Below are positions 14,218 to 19,838 of a DNA stretch of 19,838 nt, piece after piece. Source of the DNA: Thermodesulfobacteriales bacterium (GTDB lineage Bacteria > Desulfobacterota > Thermodesulfobacteria > Thermodesulfobacteriales > Thermodesulfatatoraceae). A program made the position numbers and the translations under genes. The notes under the pieces were generated by a model. The model was not told the DNA's origin and made no database searches. It saw nothing but the letters and a program-made list of their open reading frames with translations. The stretch covers positions 1 through 19,838 of the forward strand of contig JALSPN010000024.1 of the NCBI GenBank assembly GCA_026985945.1, given 5' to 3'. Numbering within the stretch: the stretch's first letter is position 1; each line of letters starts with the position of its first letter.

Positions 14218-14762
14218 GACCCCAGCTGCCTCACCCGTTCCTGAGGAGAGATGATCTCTGTAAGCCTTACGGCAAAGCGGTCGTTTACGACCACCACTTC
14301 CCCGCGGGCCATAAGCCTCTGGTTGACATAAATCTCAGCGGGTTCTCCGGCCATTTTGTTGAGCTCGATGATGGAGCCCTGTGAAAGCTTGAGAAGGTCG
14401 TTGATGATCATCTTGGAACGGCCGATCTCCACAGAGATCTCCAGGGGAATATCAAGAATAAAATCAAGACTCGGATGCCCTTCGCCCCCTTCGGTTTGAC
14501 GGAATTCCTCAAAACTGGGTTGCGAAGCCGGTGGAGGCTCTTTCTTTTCCTCTTTGGGTGGCTCAGGCTTTGCTTCAGCCTCCTTGGCCTCTTTTAAGGC
14601 CTCTTCCCACTGGGCCAGAAGGTCGGCCTCGGCGTCTCCCACCTGAGAATTTTCGCCAGAAGAAGCCTCTTCACTTTTTTCCTGTGCCTGAGCCGCCTCT
14701 TTTTTCTCTTCGTTTTGTTCCAGAAGGGCATCGATGTCGTCCTGACGGAGTTCCTCAGACAT
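14214..14762 (-). CDS. fliN: flagellar switch protein FliN with N-terminal CheY-binding-like peptide
   Basis: 182 residues, longer than the 137 of E. coli. The C-terminal SpoA domain (about 98-180) carries LDFILDIPLEISVEIGRSKMIINDLLKLSQGSIIELNKMAGEPAEIYVNQRLMARGEVVVV, diagnostic of FliN. FliN forms the lower part of the C-ring and binds export substrates through FliH. The N-terminal 95 residues are low in order and rich in Glu/Lys/Pro. Residues 5-16 read LRQDDIDALLEQ, like the LSQEEIDALL peptide with which FliM binds phospho-CheY, so this FliN may also bind CheY, as FliY does in some lineages. I see no CheC-type phosphatase domain, so FliN is a better name than FliY. A GGAG site sits at 14775-14772 within the fliM end, and the gap to fliM is 4 bases. 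Confidence 0.95.
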   Translation of the reverse strand: MSEELRQDDIDALLEQNEEKKEAAQAQEKSEEASSGENSQVGDAEADLLAQWEEALKEAKEAEAKPEPPKEEKKEPPPASQPSFEEFRQTEGGEGHPSLDFILDIPLEISVEIGRSKMIINDLLKLSQGSIIELNKMAGEPAEIYVNQRLMARGEVVVVNDRFAVRLTEIISPQERVRQLGS

Positions 14763-14766
14763 ATCT

Positions 14767-15744
14767 TCACTCCTCTTTTAAAAATTCGAGCACCCGAATG
14801 GCTTTACGCCCCCGGTAAAGCCCCAGCTCGCCAAGCATTTTTTTGATGCCGGCGATATAAACCGGAAGGGGCTGGTCTATCTTGGCATCCAGCTGAATAA
14901 TGTCCCCTTCGCTAAGATCCAGAAGCTCCCGCCCGGAGACCTCGGCAGAGCCCAGGGGAACCAGGAGCTCCACCACCACGGAACGAATGATTTCTTCCAG
15001 TTGCTGACGCCAGTAGGGATCGGCATCTTCATCGCTCTGAAAAGGAGAATAAAGTTTGGTCTTAACCGGCTGAAGGGTTCCCAGACCGTAACAGATCAGT
15101 AAATCGCCCTTGAGATCTTCAAGCTCCAGATTGAAGGTGCAGACCACCACCGTCTCATCAGGTTGCATTACCCGGGCAAACTGGGGGTTGATTTCGCTGC
15201 GGACATACTGGGGCTTGACGGGGTGAATCCCGCGCCAGGCCTTTTCAAGCTCGTGAAGGGCTGCTTCCACCACCCGTTTAATGAGGCGCTGCTCGATATG
15301 AGTAAATTCTCGCCCTTCCACCCGGGTCATCCGGCGCCCGCTCCCCCCCAAAAACCTCTCCACAAAGGCAAAGACCAGACGACTTTCAAAATTAAGAAGA
15401 CAATGCCCCCGCAGGGGCTCGATCTTAAAAAGGTGCAAAGAGGCAGGCACCGGAATCCGGTTCAGGAAATCCTTGAAACGCTCCATCTTGATGGGAAGGG
15501 CCACAATATCCACCACTTCTCGCAGCATGGAAGAAAGGGTGCCCCTGAAGCCACGGGCGAAATAATCGTTTACCACCTCCAGGCCCGGCATCTTGAGGCG
15601 GGCCGCTACCGTGTAGTTCCGGAAGTCAAAGGGTTTGACCTCGGACTCGTCGTATGCCGGCTCCTCCGGAGTGGTATCAACCGCTCCTTCGTCAATACCA
15701 CTTAAAAGGGCGTCTATTTCTTCCTGAGAAAGGATCTCTCCCAT
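14767..15744 (-). CDS. fliM: flagellar motor switch protein FliM
   Basis: 325 residues, normal length. Residues 4-16 (ILSQEEIDALLSG) are the CheY-binding peptide. The CheC-like middle domain (about 38-230) includes the LRGHCLLNFESRLVFAFVERFLGGSGR segment, with GGSGR at 133-137 that contacts FliG. The C-terminal SpoA domain (about 240-320) contains VELLVPLGSAEVSGRELLDLSEGDIIQLD. FliM links FliG to FliN in the C-ring and changes the direction of rotation. The ATG lies 3 bases after the fliL TAA. Everything expected is present. Confidence 0.97.
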   Translation of the reverse strand: MGEILSQEEIDALLSGIDEGAVDTTPEEPAYDESEVKPFDFRNYTVAARLKMPGLEVVNDYFARGFRGTLSSMLREVVDIVALPIKMERFKDFLNRIPVPASLHLFKIEPLRGHCLLNFESRLVFAFVERFLGGSGRRMTRVEGREFTHIEQRLIKRVVEAALHELEKAWRGIHPVKPQYVRSEINPQFARVMQPDETVVVCTFNLELEDLKGDLLICYGLGTLQPVKTKLYSPFQSDEDADPYWRQQLEEIIRSVVVELLVPLGSAEVSGRELLDLSEGDIIQLDAKIDQPLPVYIAGIKKMLGELGLYRGRKAIRVLEFLKEE

Positions 15745-15747
15745 GGC

Positions 15748-16239
15748 TTACTGCACCACAAACTGGGTGAAATAAATGTTCCGGACACTGTCTGGCCCCA
15801 GAAGGTTGTTGAGCTTGCGGATCAATTCCAGCCGAAGCTCAAGCTTCCCCTCCGGAGAAAGCATCTCCTCCACGGTCTTGCTGGAAAGGACCATGATGAT
15901 GGCGTCGTTTATCTGGGGAATACGCTCGTTGGCCTTCTGAAAGGCCTCGTCATTGCGAAACTCAAGGGTGATCTTGGCCCGAAGATACCGATGGCCTGTA
16001 GGATCAGCCAGATTAACGATAAAGGGATCAAGCTGGAGGAAAGGACCTACCTCGGGCTCTGGTGGAGGGGCTTCTTTTTCCTGCTCTTCCGGCGGAGGAC
16101 TCTTGGCAAAGAGGAAAAAGTAGGCCCCTCCTCCTACTCCGGCCAGCAAAACTACACCGATAATGATAAAGAGAAGGAGCTTTTTCTTGCCTCCCTTCTT
16201 TTCTTCACCTTCAGGGGCCTTTTTGTCTTTCTCCGCCAT
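15748..16239 (-). CDS. fliL: flagellar basal-body protein FliL
   Basis: 163 residues. A Lys/Glu-rich cytoplasmic tail (1-20) precedes a single membrane helix (about 21-43), a Pro/Glu linker, and the periplasmic FliL domain (65-163: FLQLDPFIVNLADPTGHRYLRAKITLEF ... FTQFVVQ). FliL assists the MotA/B stators, forming rings in some species. The start is the ATG at 16239, with AGGAGG at 16249-16244. Reading back to a TTG at 16278 would start upstream of the predicted transcript start. This is the first gene of the flagellar run. A second, larger FliL-like gene lies at 4972-5946. Confidence 0.95.
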   Translation of the reverse strand: MAEKDKKAPEGEEKKGGKKKLLLFIIIGVVLLAGVGGGAYFFLFAKSPPPEEQEKEAPPPEPEVGPFLQLDPFIVNLADPTGHRYLRAKITLEFRNDEAFQKANERIPQINDAIIMVLSSKTVEEMLSPEGKLELRLELIRKLNNLLGPDSVRNIYFTQFVVQ

Positions 16240-16243
16240 AAAA

Positions 16244-16250
16244 TCCTCCT
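16244..16250 (-). promoter_or_regulatory. Shine-Dalgarno site of fliL
   Basis: The - strand reads GAGGAGG here, 5 bases from the fliL ATG at 16239. It fixes the start codon. Confidence 0.85.
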
Positions 16251-16273
16251 CTAAGGGTTGCTCCTGAAGAAAT

Positions 16274-16289
16274 TGCAAGGAGGATGCCA
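16274..16289 (-). promoter_or_regulatory. sigma54 (-24/-12) promoter of the flagellar run
   Basis: The - strand reads TGGCATCCTCCTTGCA from 16289 to 16274. GG (16288-16287) and GC (16276-16275) are separated by exactly ten bases, and the flanks match the consensus TGGCAC-N5-TTGCA at all but one specified base. The predicted transcript start is about 16263, giving a leader of about 24 bases with the fliL ribosome-binding site inside it. Sigma54 needs an enhancer-binding activator (FlrC/FleR-type in related systems), so the long run should be under flagellar checkpoint control. The activator gene is not in the window. Confidence 0.8.
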
Positions 16290-16325
16290 GAAAAAAGGGG
16301 GCCTAAAGTTGAGGCAAGGAGAAAT

Positions 16326-16354
16326 CTCTTAAAGGAAAGGGGTTTTTTAAAGAG
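16326..16354. repeat. AT-rich imperfect inverted repeat upstream of the sigma54 promoter
   Basis: CTCTT (16326-16330) and AAGAG (16350-16354) flank a GGAAAGGGGTTTTTT core. The element lies about 40-65 bases upstream of the -24 box, where an activator or bending protein could bind. The arms are only 5 bases, so chance is likely. Confidence 0.2.
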
Positions 16355-16361
16355 AAGTAGT

Positions 16362-16375
16362 GTCAAACTATTGAC
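16362..16375. repeat. small palindrome over the ogt stop codon
   Basis: GTCAA (16362-16366) and TTGAC (16371-16375) form a 5-4-5 inverted repeat across the TAG of ogt. No T-run follows on the - strand, so I do not call a terminator. It may be chance. Confidence 0.2.
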
Positions 16376-16880
16376 GAAGAGCCCCTTCAAGGAGCAGAAG
16401 TTTTCTTTTGATTTTAAGGCCTTGAGAAAATCCGCCCGGGCCATGGCGGGCGACAATTCGATGACAGGGGACAAAGATGGGGACCGGATTAGCCGCCAGG
16501 GCCCGCCCTACGGCCCTCCTGGCCCCGGGGTTGCCAAGCCTTTCAGCCACCCAGGAATAGGTGCGCACCTCCCCGTAAGGAATGCTTTTAACAATCTCCC
16601 AGACTTGTTTTTCAAAAGGTGTTCCCAGAAGAAGGAGAGGAAAGGAAGGCCTTTTTAACCGACCGGAAAAATACCCTTCCAGGACCTTTTGGAGAGCCCC
16701 TTCCCAGGAGAAAGGGGCCTCTTTCTCTTTAAACCTTCCGACATACTTCTGGAATCTCAGGAGAAAATGCCGGCCAGGCTCCGGTGCAAAATGCAGGTGA
16801 AGAAGGCGGCCTTCAGCATCAAAAAGACAGACCATCTCAAACGAACCAGACTTCAGACGCCCTTTGAAAAGGGTGGTCAT
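16368..16880 (-). CDS. ogt: methylated-DNA--[protein]-cysteine S-methyltransferase
   Basis: 170 residues, normal for the Ogt/MGMT family. The C-terminal DNA-binding/catalytic domain (about 86-168) has GTPFEKQVWEIVKSIPYGEVRTYSWVAERLGNPGARRAVGRALAANP, followed by the active site PIFVPCHRIVA with acceptor Cys139. It removes O6-alkyl groups from guanine in one suicidal transfer to the cysteine. The N-terminal 80 residues are a divergent fold typical of the family. There is no Ada N-terminal domain. The ATG overlaps the precorrin-2 dehydrogenase stop as ATGA. The 128 bases to fliL hold the sigma54 promoter, so ogt is likely upstream of and separate from the flagellar unit. Confidence 0.93.
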   Translation of the reverse strand: MTTLFKGRLKSGSFEMVCLFDAEGRLLHLHFAPEPGRHFLLRFQKYVGRFKEKEAPFSWEGALQKVLEGYFSGRLKRPSFPLLLLGTPFEKQVWEIVKSIPYGEVRTYSWVAERLGNPGARRAVGRALAANPVPIFVPCHRIVARHGPGGFSQGLKIKRKLLLLEGALRQ

Positions 16881-17524
16881 TTCTTTGCGGGAAGCGGAAG
16901 ATTAAGGCTCCTTGCCAGCGCTTCAAGGTGTTTGCGCTCTCCTCTTTTAAGCCAGAGGGGGACGGGGGCCAGAACCAGCTGTTCAAAAATTTGACGGCGT
17001 TCTTTTTCATCAAGCTCCCGGGAAAGGATCTCTTCTCGCCAGAGGGCCATAAGTTCCAGGTATTCTTCGTATTCCGGGCCGAAAAGTCCTTCCAGTTGCT
17101 CTCGCAGGCGTCTGGCCAGGGCGGGGCTTGCCCCGGAGGTAGAAATGGCTATCTGGAGCCTACCCCGCTCTACCACCGAGGGCACGATAAAAGAACAAAG
17201 GGCCGGTTTATCCACCACGTTGCAAAAAACTCCCCTCTCTTCGGCCTCCGCGAACACTTCTTTCTGGACCTGGGGATTATCGGTGGCCGCGATCACCAGA
17301 AAAGCACCCTCAAGGTCCCCCCGTTGGTAAGGTCTTGGCACCAGTTCCAGAAGCCCCTCTCTTGCCCAGGAAGAAATCTTTTCTGTGACCTCAGGAGAGA
17401 TGACCTTTACTCTTGCGGCCCGTTTAAGGAGGCTTTCTATTTTTCTCTCGGCCACTTTCCCGCCTCCGATCACCACACAGGGCCTTTGCTCTATCTTGAG
17501 AAAGATGGGATAATATGACGCCAT
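16877..17524 (-). CDS. precorrin-2 dehydrogenase / sirohydrochlorin ferrochelatase (Met8/CysG-N type)
   Basis: 215 residues, matching stand-alone Met8/SirC-type proteins and the N-terminal part of CysG. The NAD-binding motif [17 protein letters not shown] is at about 17-33. [44 protein letters not shown] (about 103-147) is the family hallmark. It oxidises precorrin-2 to sirohydrochlorin with NAD and may insert iron to give siroheme, used by sulfite reductases and by the siroheme-based heme route. A SirC-like dehydrogenase without chelatase activity cannot be excluded. There is no methyltransferase domain. The ATG (17524) has a strong GGAGGT site at 17537-17532, which lies inside deoC-rnhA. 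The start codon overlaps the start codon of that gene on the other strand. Confidence 0.9.
   Translation of the reverse strand: MASYYPIFLKIEQRPCVVIGGGKVAERKIESLLKRAARVKVISPEVTEKISSWAREGLLELVPRPYQRGDLEGAFLVIAATDNPQVQKEVFAEAEERGVFCNVVDKPALCSFIVPSVVERGRLQIAISTSGASPALARRLREQLEGLFGPEYEEYLELMALWREEILSRELDEKERRQIFEQLVLAPVPLWLKRGERKHLEALARSLNLPLPAKK
17486..17514 (+). promoter_or_regulatory. possible sigma70 promoter for deoC-rnhA, nearly leaderless
   Basis: TTGCTC (17486-17491), a 17-base spacer and GATAAT (17509-17514, 5 of 6 matches to TATAAT). The transcript would start at about 17521, only 2 bases from the ATG. The gene has only a weak GGGA 12 bases upstream, so a leaderless start is conceivable. 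The -35 box is poor, and the whole element lies inside the opposite gene. Confidence 0.3.
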
Positions 17525-18650
17525 GAAAATAACCTCCGTAAAAGATTTAGCCGCTCACCTAGATCTTACTTTACTTTCTCCGGTAGCCACAGCCAGAGAG
17601 ATCGAAAAACTCTGCTCCGGGGCCCGTCGTTATGAAGTGGCAGCGGTGTGTGTGTCACCCACTTTTGTTCCTTACGCCGCAGAGCTTCTTAAAGAAAGCC
17701 CGGTTAAGGTCTGCACCGTGGTGGGATTCCCCCTGGGTTTTCAACTCACCAGTGTGAAGGCCTTTGAAACCAGGGAGGTCCTTTCCTGTGGGGCCCAGGA
17801 GATCGATTTTGTGATCAATCTGCGCTGGGTAAAAGAGGGGCGGCTGGAATTTGTCGCTGGAGAGGTCAACGAAATTCTGGCAGCTGCCGCCAACGCTACC
17901 ACCAAGGCCATCATCGAATGTGCCTTTTTAAGCCGGGAAGAAATGGAAAGGCTGGTGGATGTTCTGGCTGCTTGCGGGGTGGATTACGTAAAGACTTCCA
18001 CCGGTTTTGGCCCGCGAGGAGCCACCGTAGAGGATGTCAGAGTTCTGGCCCGCAGGGCCTCCGGGCGTCTCAAAGTCAAAGCTGCCGGTGGTATAAGGTC
18101 TCTTGACCAGGCCCTTGCCCTTCTTGAAGCCGGAGCCGATCGTTTGGGGACTTCAAGTGGCCTTGAAATCCTCAGAGAACTCGAAAAAAGCCTTCAAACC
18201 CCTCAAGATCTTCCGGAAGTAGAGATATTTCTTGACGGCGCCTGCCTTGGGAACCCGGGGCCAGGGGGGTGGGCCGCAATCCTGCGCTTCAAGGATCAGG
18301 AAAAGACTCTTTCCGGTTCAGAACCCCACACCACCAACAATCGTATGGAGCTTTTGGCGGCCATCAAGGCCCTGGAGAGCCTTAAAAAGCCCTGTCGCCT
18401 CAAGATTTATACGGATTCTCGTTATCTCAAAGACGGAGTTACCCAGTGGCTTCCCCGCTGGCTCAAAAACGATTTTCGCACCAGAGGGGGAAAGAAGGTC
18501 AAAAATCGGGATCTCTGGGAACGCCTGGCGGCCCTTCTCAAACAGCACGACATCTCCTGGCACTGGGTAGAAGGCCACGCTGGCCATCCTGAAAATGAAA
18601 GATGTGATCAGCTGGCCCGTAAAGCTGCCCGGGAGGCCAAACAAAAATGA
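17523..18650 (+). CDS. deoC: deoxyribose-phosphate aldolase fused to ribonuclease HI
   Basis: 375 residues in one frame. Residues 1-224 are a complete DeoC aldolase: [10 protein letters not shown] (63-72), Asp95 in EIDFVIN, the Schiff-base Lys157 in [11 protein letters not shown] and Lys186 in VKAAGGIRS. It splits 2-deoxyribose-5-phosphate into glyceraldehyde-3-phosphate and acetaldehyde. Residues 232-375 are a complete RNase HI close to E. coli RnhA: Asp238 ([16 protein letters not shown]), Glu276 ([10 protein letters not shown]), Asp298 (YTDSRYL), His352 and Asp362 ([16 protein letters not shown]), so the catalytic set is intact. It cuts RNA in RNA-DNA hybrids. The linker is only about 7 residues (TPQDLPE). 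No internal ATG or ribosome-binding site near residue 230 suggests separate translation. The start overlaps the divergent neighbour, and the stop overlaps ubiX as ATGA. Confidence 0.93.
   Translation: MKITSVKDLAAHLDLTLLSPVATAREIEKLCSGARRYEVAAVCVSPTFVPYAAELLKESPVKVCTVVGFPLGFQLTSVKAFETREVLSCGAQEIDFVINLRWVKEGRLEFVAGEVNEILAAAANATTKAIIECAFLSREEMERLVDVLAACGVDYVKTSTGFGPRGATVEDVRVLARRASGRLKVKAAGGIRSLDQALALLEAGADRLGTSSGLEILRELEKSLQTPQDLPEVEIFLDGACLGNPGPGGWAAILRFKDQEKTLSGSEPHTTNNRMELLAAIKALESLKKPCRLKIYTDSRYLKDGVTQWLPRWLKNDFRTRGGKKVKNRDLWERLAALLKQHDISWHWVEGHAGHPENERCDQLARKAAREAKQK
17532..17537 (-). promoter_or_regulatory. Shine-Dalgarno site of the precorrin-2 dehydrogenase gene
   Basis: The - strand reads GGAGGT, 7 bases from the ATG at 17524. 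It lies within the first codons of deoC-rnhA. It supports the chosen start and so supports the head-to-head overlap. Confidence 0.75.
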
Positions 18651-19207
18651 AGATCCTGGTGGGCATTACCGGTGCCAGCGGAAGCCCTTACGCCCTTTCT
18701 TTTTTAAAACTCATCAAGAGGCTGGGGCACGAAAGCGAAGTCATTATCTCTCGGGCTGCAGAAAAAGTCCTCCCGTTGGAGACCGGGCTTTCTGCCGAAA
18801 GACTCCAGAACTTTACCTCCCGGCTTTACCGCGAGGAAGATATTGCCGCTCCCCCGGCAAGCGGTTCGGCCGGTTACCAGGCCATGGTGGTCATCCCCTG
18901 CACCATGGGCACGCTAGCGGCCATTGCCACCGGCCTTGCCAAAAACCTCATCACCCGGGCTGCCGACGTGATGCTCAAAGAAAGACGCCCCCTCATCCTG
19001 GTGGTGCGTGAGACTCCCCTTAACCAGATACATCTCAAAAACATGCTTGCCGCGGCCGAAGCAGGGGCTATTATCTATCCGGCCATGCCGGCCTTCTACC
19101 ATCGTCCCCAGACCCTTGAAGAAGTAGTAGACTTTTTTGCGGCCAGGGTGGCAGACTTCTTAGGGCTTGAGGTAGAAAATCTCAAACGCTGGCGAGGTCT
19201 CAAGTAA
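18647..19207 (+). CDS. ubiX: flavin prenyltransferase UbiX (possibly MqnM)
   Basis: 186 residues, normal for UbiX. The FMN-binding [22 protein letters not shown] is at the N-terminus. [53 protein letters not shown] is the conserved core, and [23 protein letters not shown] closes it. UbiX attaches a dimethylallyl group to FMN, making prenyl-FMN for a UbiD-type decarboxylase. With ubiA directly downstream, the pair probably serves quinone synthesis. In menaquinone-making anaerobes that use the futalosine route, homologues are called MqnM (this one), MqnP (prenyltransferase) and MqnL (UbiD-like); that assignment is inferred. ATGA overlap with deoC-rnhA, TAATG overlap with ubiA. Confidence 0.93.
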   Translation: MKILVGITGASGSPYALSFLKLIKRLGHESEVIISRAAEKVLPLETGLSAERLQNFTSRLYREEDIAAPPASGSAGYQAMVVIPCTMGTLAAIATGLAKNLITRAADVMLKERRPLILVVRETPLNQIHLKNMLAAAEAGAIIYPAMPAFYHRPQTLEEVVDFFAARVADFLGLEVENLKRWRGLK

Positions 19208-19838
19208 TGTGGCGCAAGCTCCGCATCCTGCTTGAAATGATCAAATTCGAACACACCATTTTTGCCCTTCCTTTTGCCTTCACCGGGGCCTTTCTGGCAG
19301 CAGAAGGGGCCCCTCCCCTCACTAAAAGCCTTCTCATCCTGGGAGCCATGGTGGGGGCGAGAACCGCGGCCATGACCTTCAACCGCCTCGTGGACCTTCC
19401 CTTTGATGCGGAAAATCCTCGCACTAGGAAAAGGCCCCTGGTGACCGGAGAAGTGAGTAAAAAGGACGCCTGGATTTTATTTTTGGTGGCGGTGGGGGGC
19501 TTTTTCCTCTGTGCCCGGGCCTTAAATTCCCTTACTTTTAAACTTTCACCGGTGGCCCTCTTTGTTATCCTTGCCTACTCCTATACCAAGCGCTTTACCT
19601 GGCTCTGCCACGTCTTTTTAGGGCTTGCCATCGGTCTGGCCCCCCTGGCAGGCTGGATTGCCATCACCCCCCGGTTTGATTTGATCCCTCTTCTTCTTTC
19701 TGCCGGGGTTTTATTCTGGGTGGCGGGCTTTGATATCCTTTACGCCTGTCTGGACGAAGACTTCGACCGCCAGAAAGGGCTTTATTCCATCCCTGCCAGA
19801 TTCGGGCGCCGTAGGGCCTTCTTTATCTCGGCTGTTTT
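19207..19838 (+). CDS. ubiA: UbiA-family polyprenyltransferase (possibly MqnP), cut at window end
   Basis: The frame opens at ATG 19207 and runs off the window; about 210 residues are visible of an expected 280-290. The start reads [29 protein letters not shown], typical of UbiA. The first Asp-rich motif NRLVDLPFDAENPRTRKRPL binds the prenyl diphosphate-magnesium, and YSYTKRFTWLCHVFLGLA is the conserved middle loop. The second motif DILYACLDEDFDRQKGLYSIP is intact. Several membrane helices lie between them. It transfers a polyprenyl chain to an aromatic acceptor in the inner membrane: 4-hydroxybenzoate in ubiquinone makers, a naphthoate in the futalosine menaquinone route. The NPRT and KGLYSIPARFG forms are those of non-proteobacterial-type enzymes. 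It overlaps ubiX by one base and has no separate promoter. Confidence 0.92.
   Translation, partial: MWRKLRILLEMIKFEHTIFALPFAFTGAFLAAEGAPPLTKSLLILGAMVGARTAAMTFNRLVDLPFDAENPRTRKRPLVTGEVSKKDAWILFLVAVGGFFLCARALNSLTFKLSPVALFVILAYSYTKRFTWLCHVFLGLAIGLAPLAGWIAITPRFDLIPLLLSAGVLFWVAGFDILYACLDEDFDRQKGLYSIPARFGRRRAFFISAV

Noticed and set aside
15163..15705. 180-codon open frame on the + strand
   Set aside because: Antisense to the well-conserved fliM; no motif of its own.
16240..16278. TTG start that would lengthen FliL by 13 residues
   Set aside because: The predicted sigma54 transcript starts at about 16263, and the ribosome-binding site at 16250-16244 fits the ATG at 16239.
17278..17285. ACCGATAA, a sigma28-like -10 box on the - strand
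   Set aside because: It lies deep in the precorrin-2 dehydrogenase coding frame, with no gene start nearby and no -35 half.
1..19838. CRISPR array, tRNA, rRNA or insertion sequence
   Set aside because: I saw no spaced direct repeats, cloverleaf arms, rRNA-like tracts, transposase frame or terminal inverted repeats on either strand.

Overview
The window looks like a chromosomal segment of a thermophilic, motile, Gram-negative-type bacterium, most likely of the Thermodesulfobacteriota or a nearby deltaproteobacterial-type lineage. This is inferred from three things: a sigma54-type promoter in front of the flagellar export genes; the pairing of UbiX- and UbiA-like genes with a precorrin-2 dehydrogenase; and compact, Lys/Glu/Arg-rich proteins in a moderately GC-rich, tightly packed genome. 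The lineage call is an inference and was not tested by any search. There are 27 protein genes, with no tRNA, rRNA, CRISPR array or insertion sequence that I can see. No stretch longer than about 130 bases lacks a gene.

Layout. (1) Positions 3-3117, + strand: a housekeeping run of trmH (3' end only), rluD, coaE and moeA, with overlaps of about 35 bases at two junctions. (2) Positions 3110-16239, - strand: one long flagellar run. In transcription order it is fliL, fliM, fliN, fliO, fliP, fliQ, fliR, flhB, flhA, flhF, flhG, fliA, cheY, a second FliL-like gene with a very acidic N-terminus, a small basic protein, a membrane-anchored coiled-coil/HTH protein (DUF2802-like), a FliK-like protein and a small HEPN-like protein. 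It ends tail-to-tail against moeA with an 8-base overlap. (3) Positions 16368-17524, - strand: ogt and a Met8/CysG-N-type precorrin-2 dehydrogenase, coupled by an ATGA overlap. (4) Positions 17523-19838, + strand: a deoC-rnhA gene fusion, ubiX and ubiA (cut by the window edge), again with 1-4 base overlaps.

How it works together. The flagellar run encodes the basal-body stator/rotor pieces (FliL, FliM, FliN), the whole membrane export gate (FliOPQR, FlhB, FlhA), the number/position regulators (FlhF, FlhG), the late sigma factor (FliA) and the switch regulator CheY. A -24/-12 element lies just upstream of fliL with a predicted leader of about 24 bases. A sigma28-like -10 element lies between fliA and cheY. 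This suggests a two-step cascade: sigma54 drives the gate genes and fliA, then FliA boosts cheY and the tail of the run.

Most unusual points: a single open frame joining deoxyribose-phosphate aldolase to a complete RNase HI; a FlhF whose G3 and G4 GTPase motifs are both altered; divergent genes whose start codons overlap; an acidic FliL paralogue with a duplicated DDPLAE(L/I)L motif; and an HEPN-like gene with an Rx4H motif at the end of the flagellar run.
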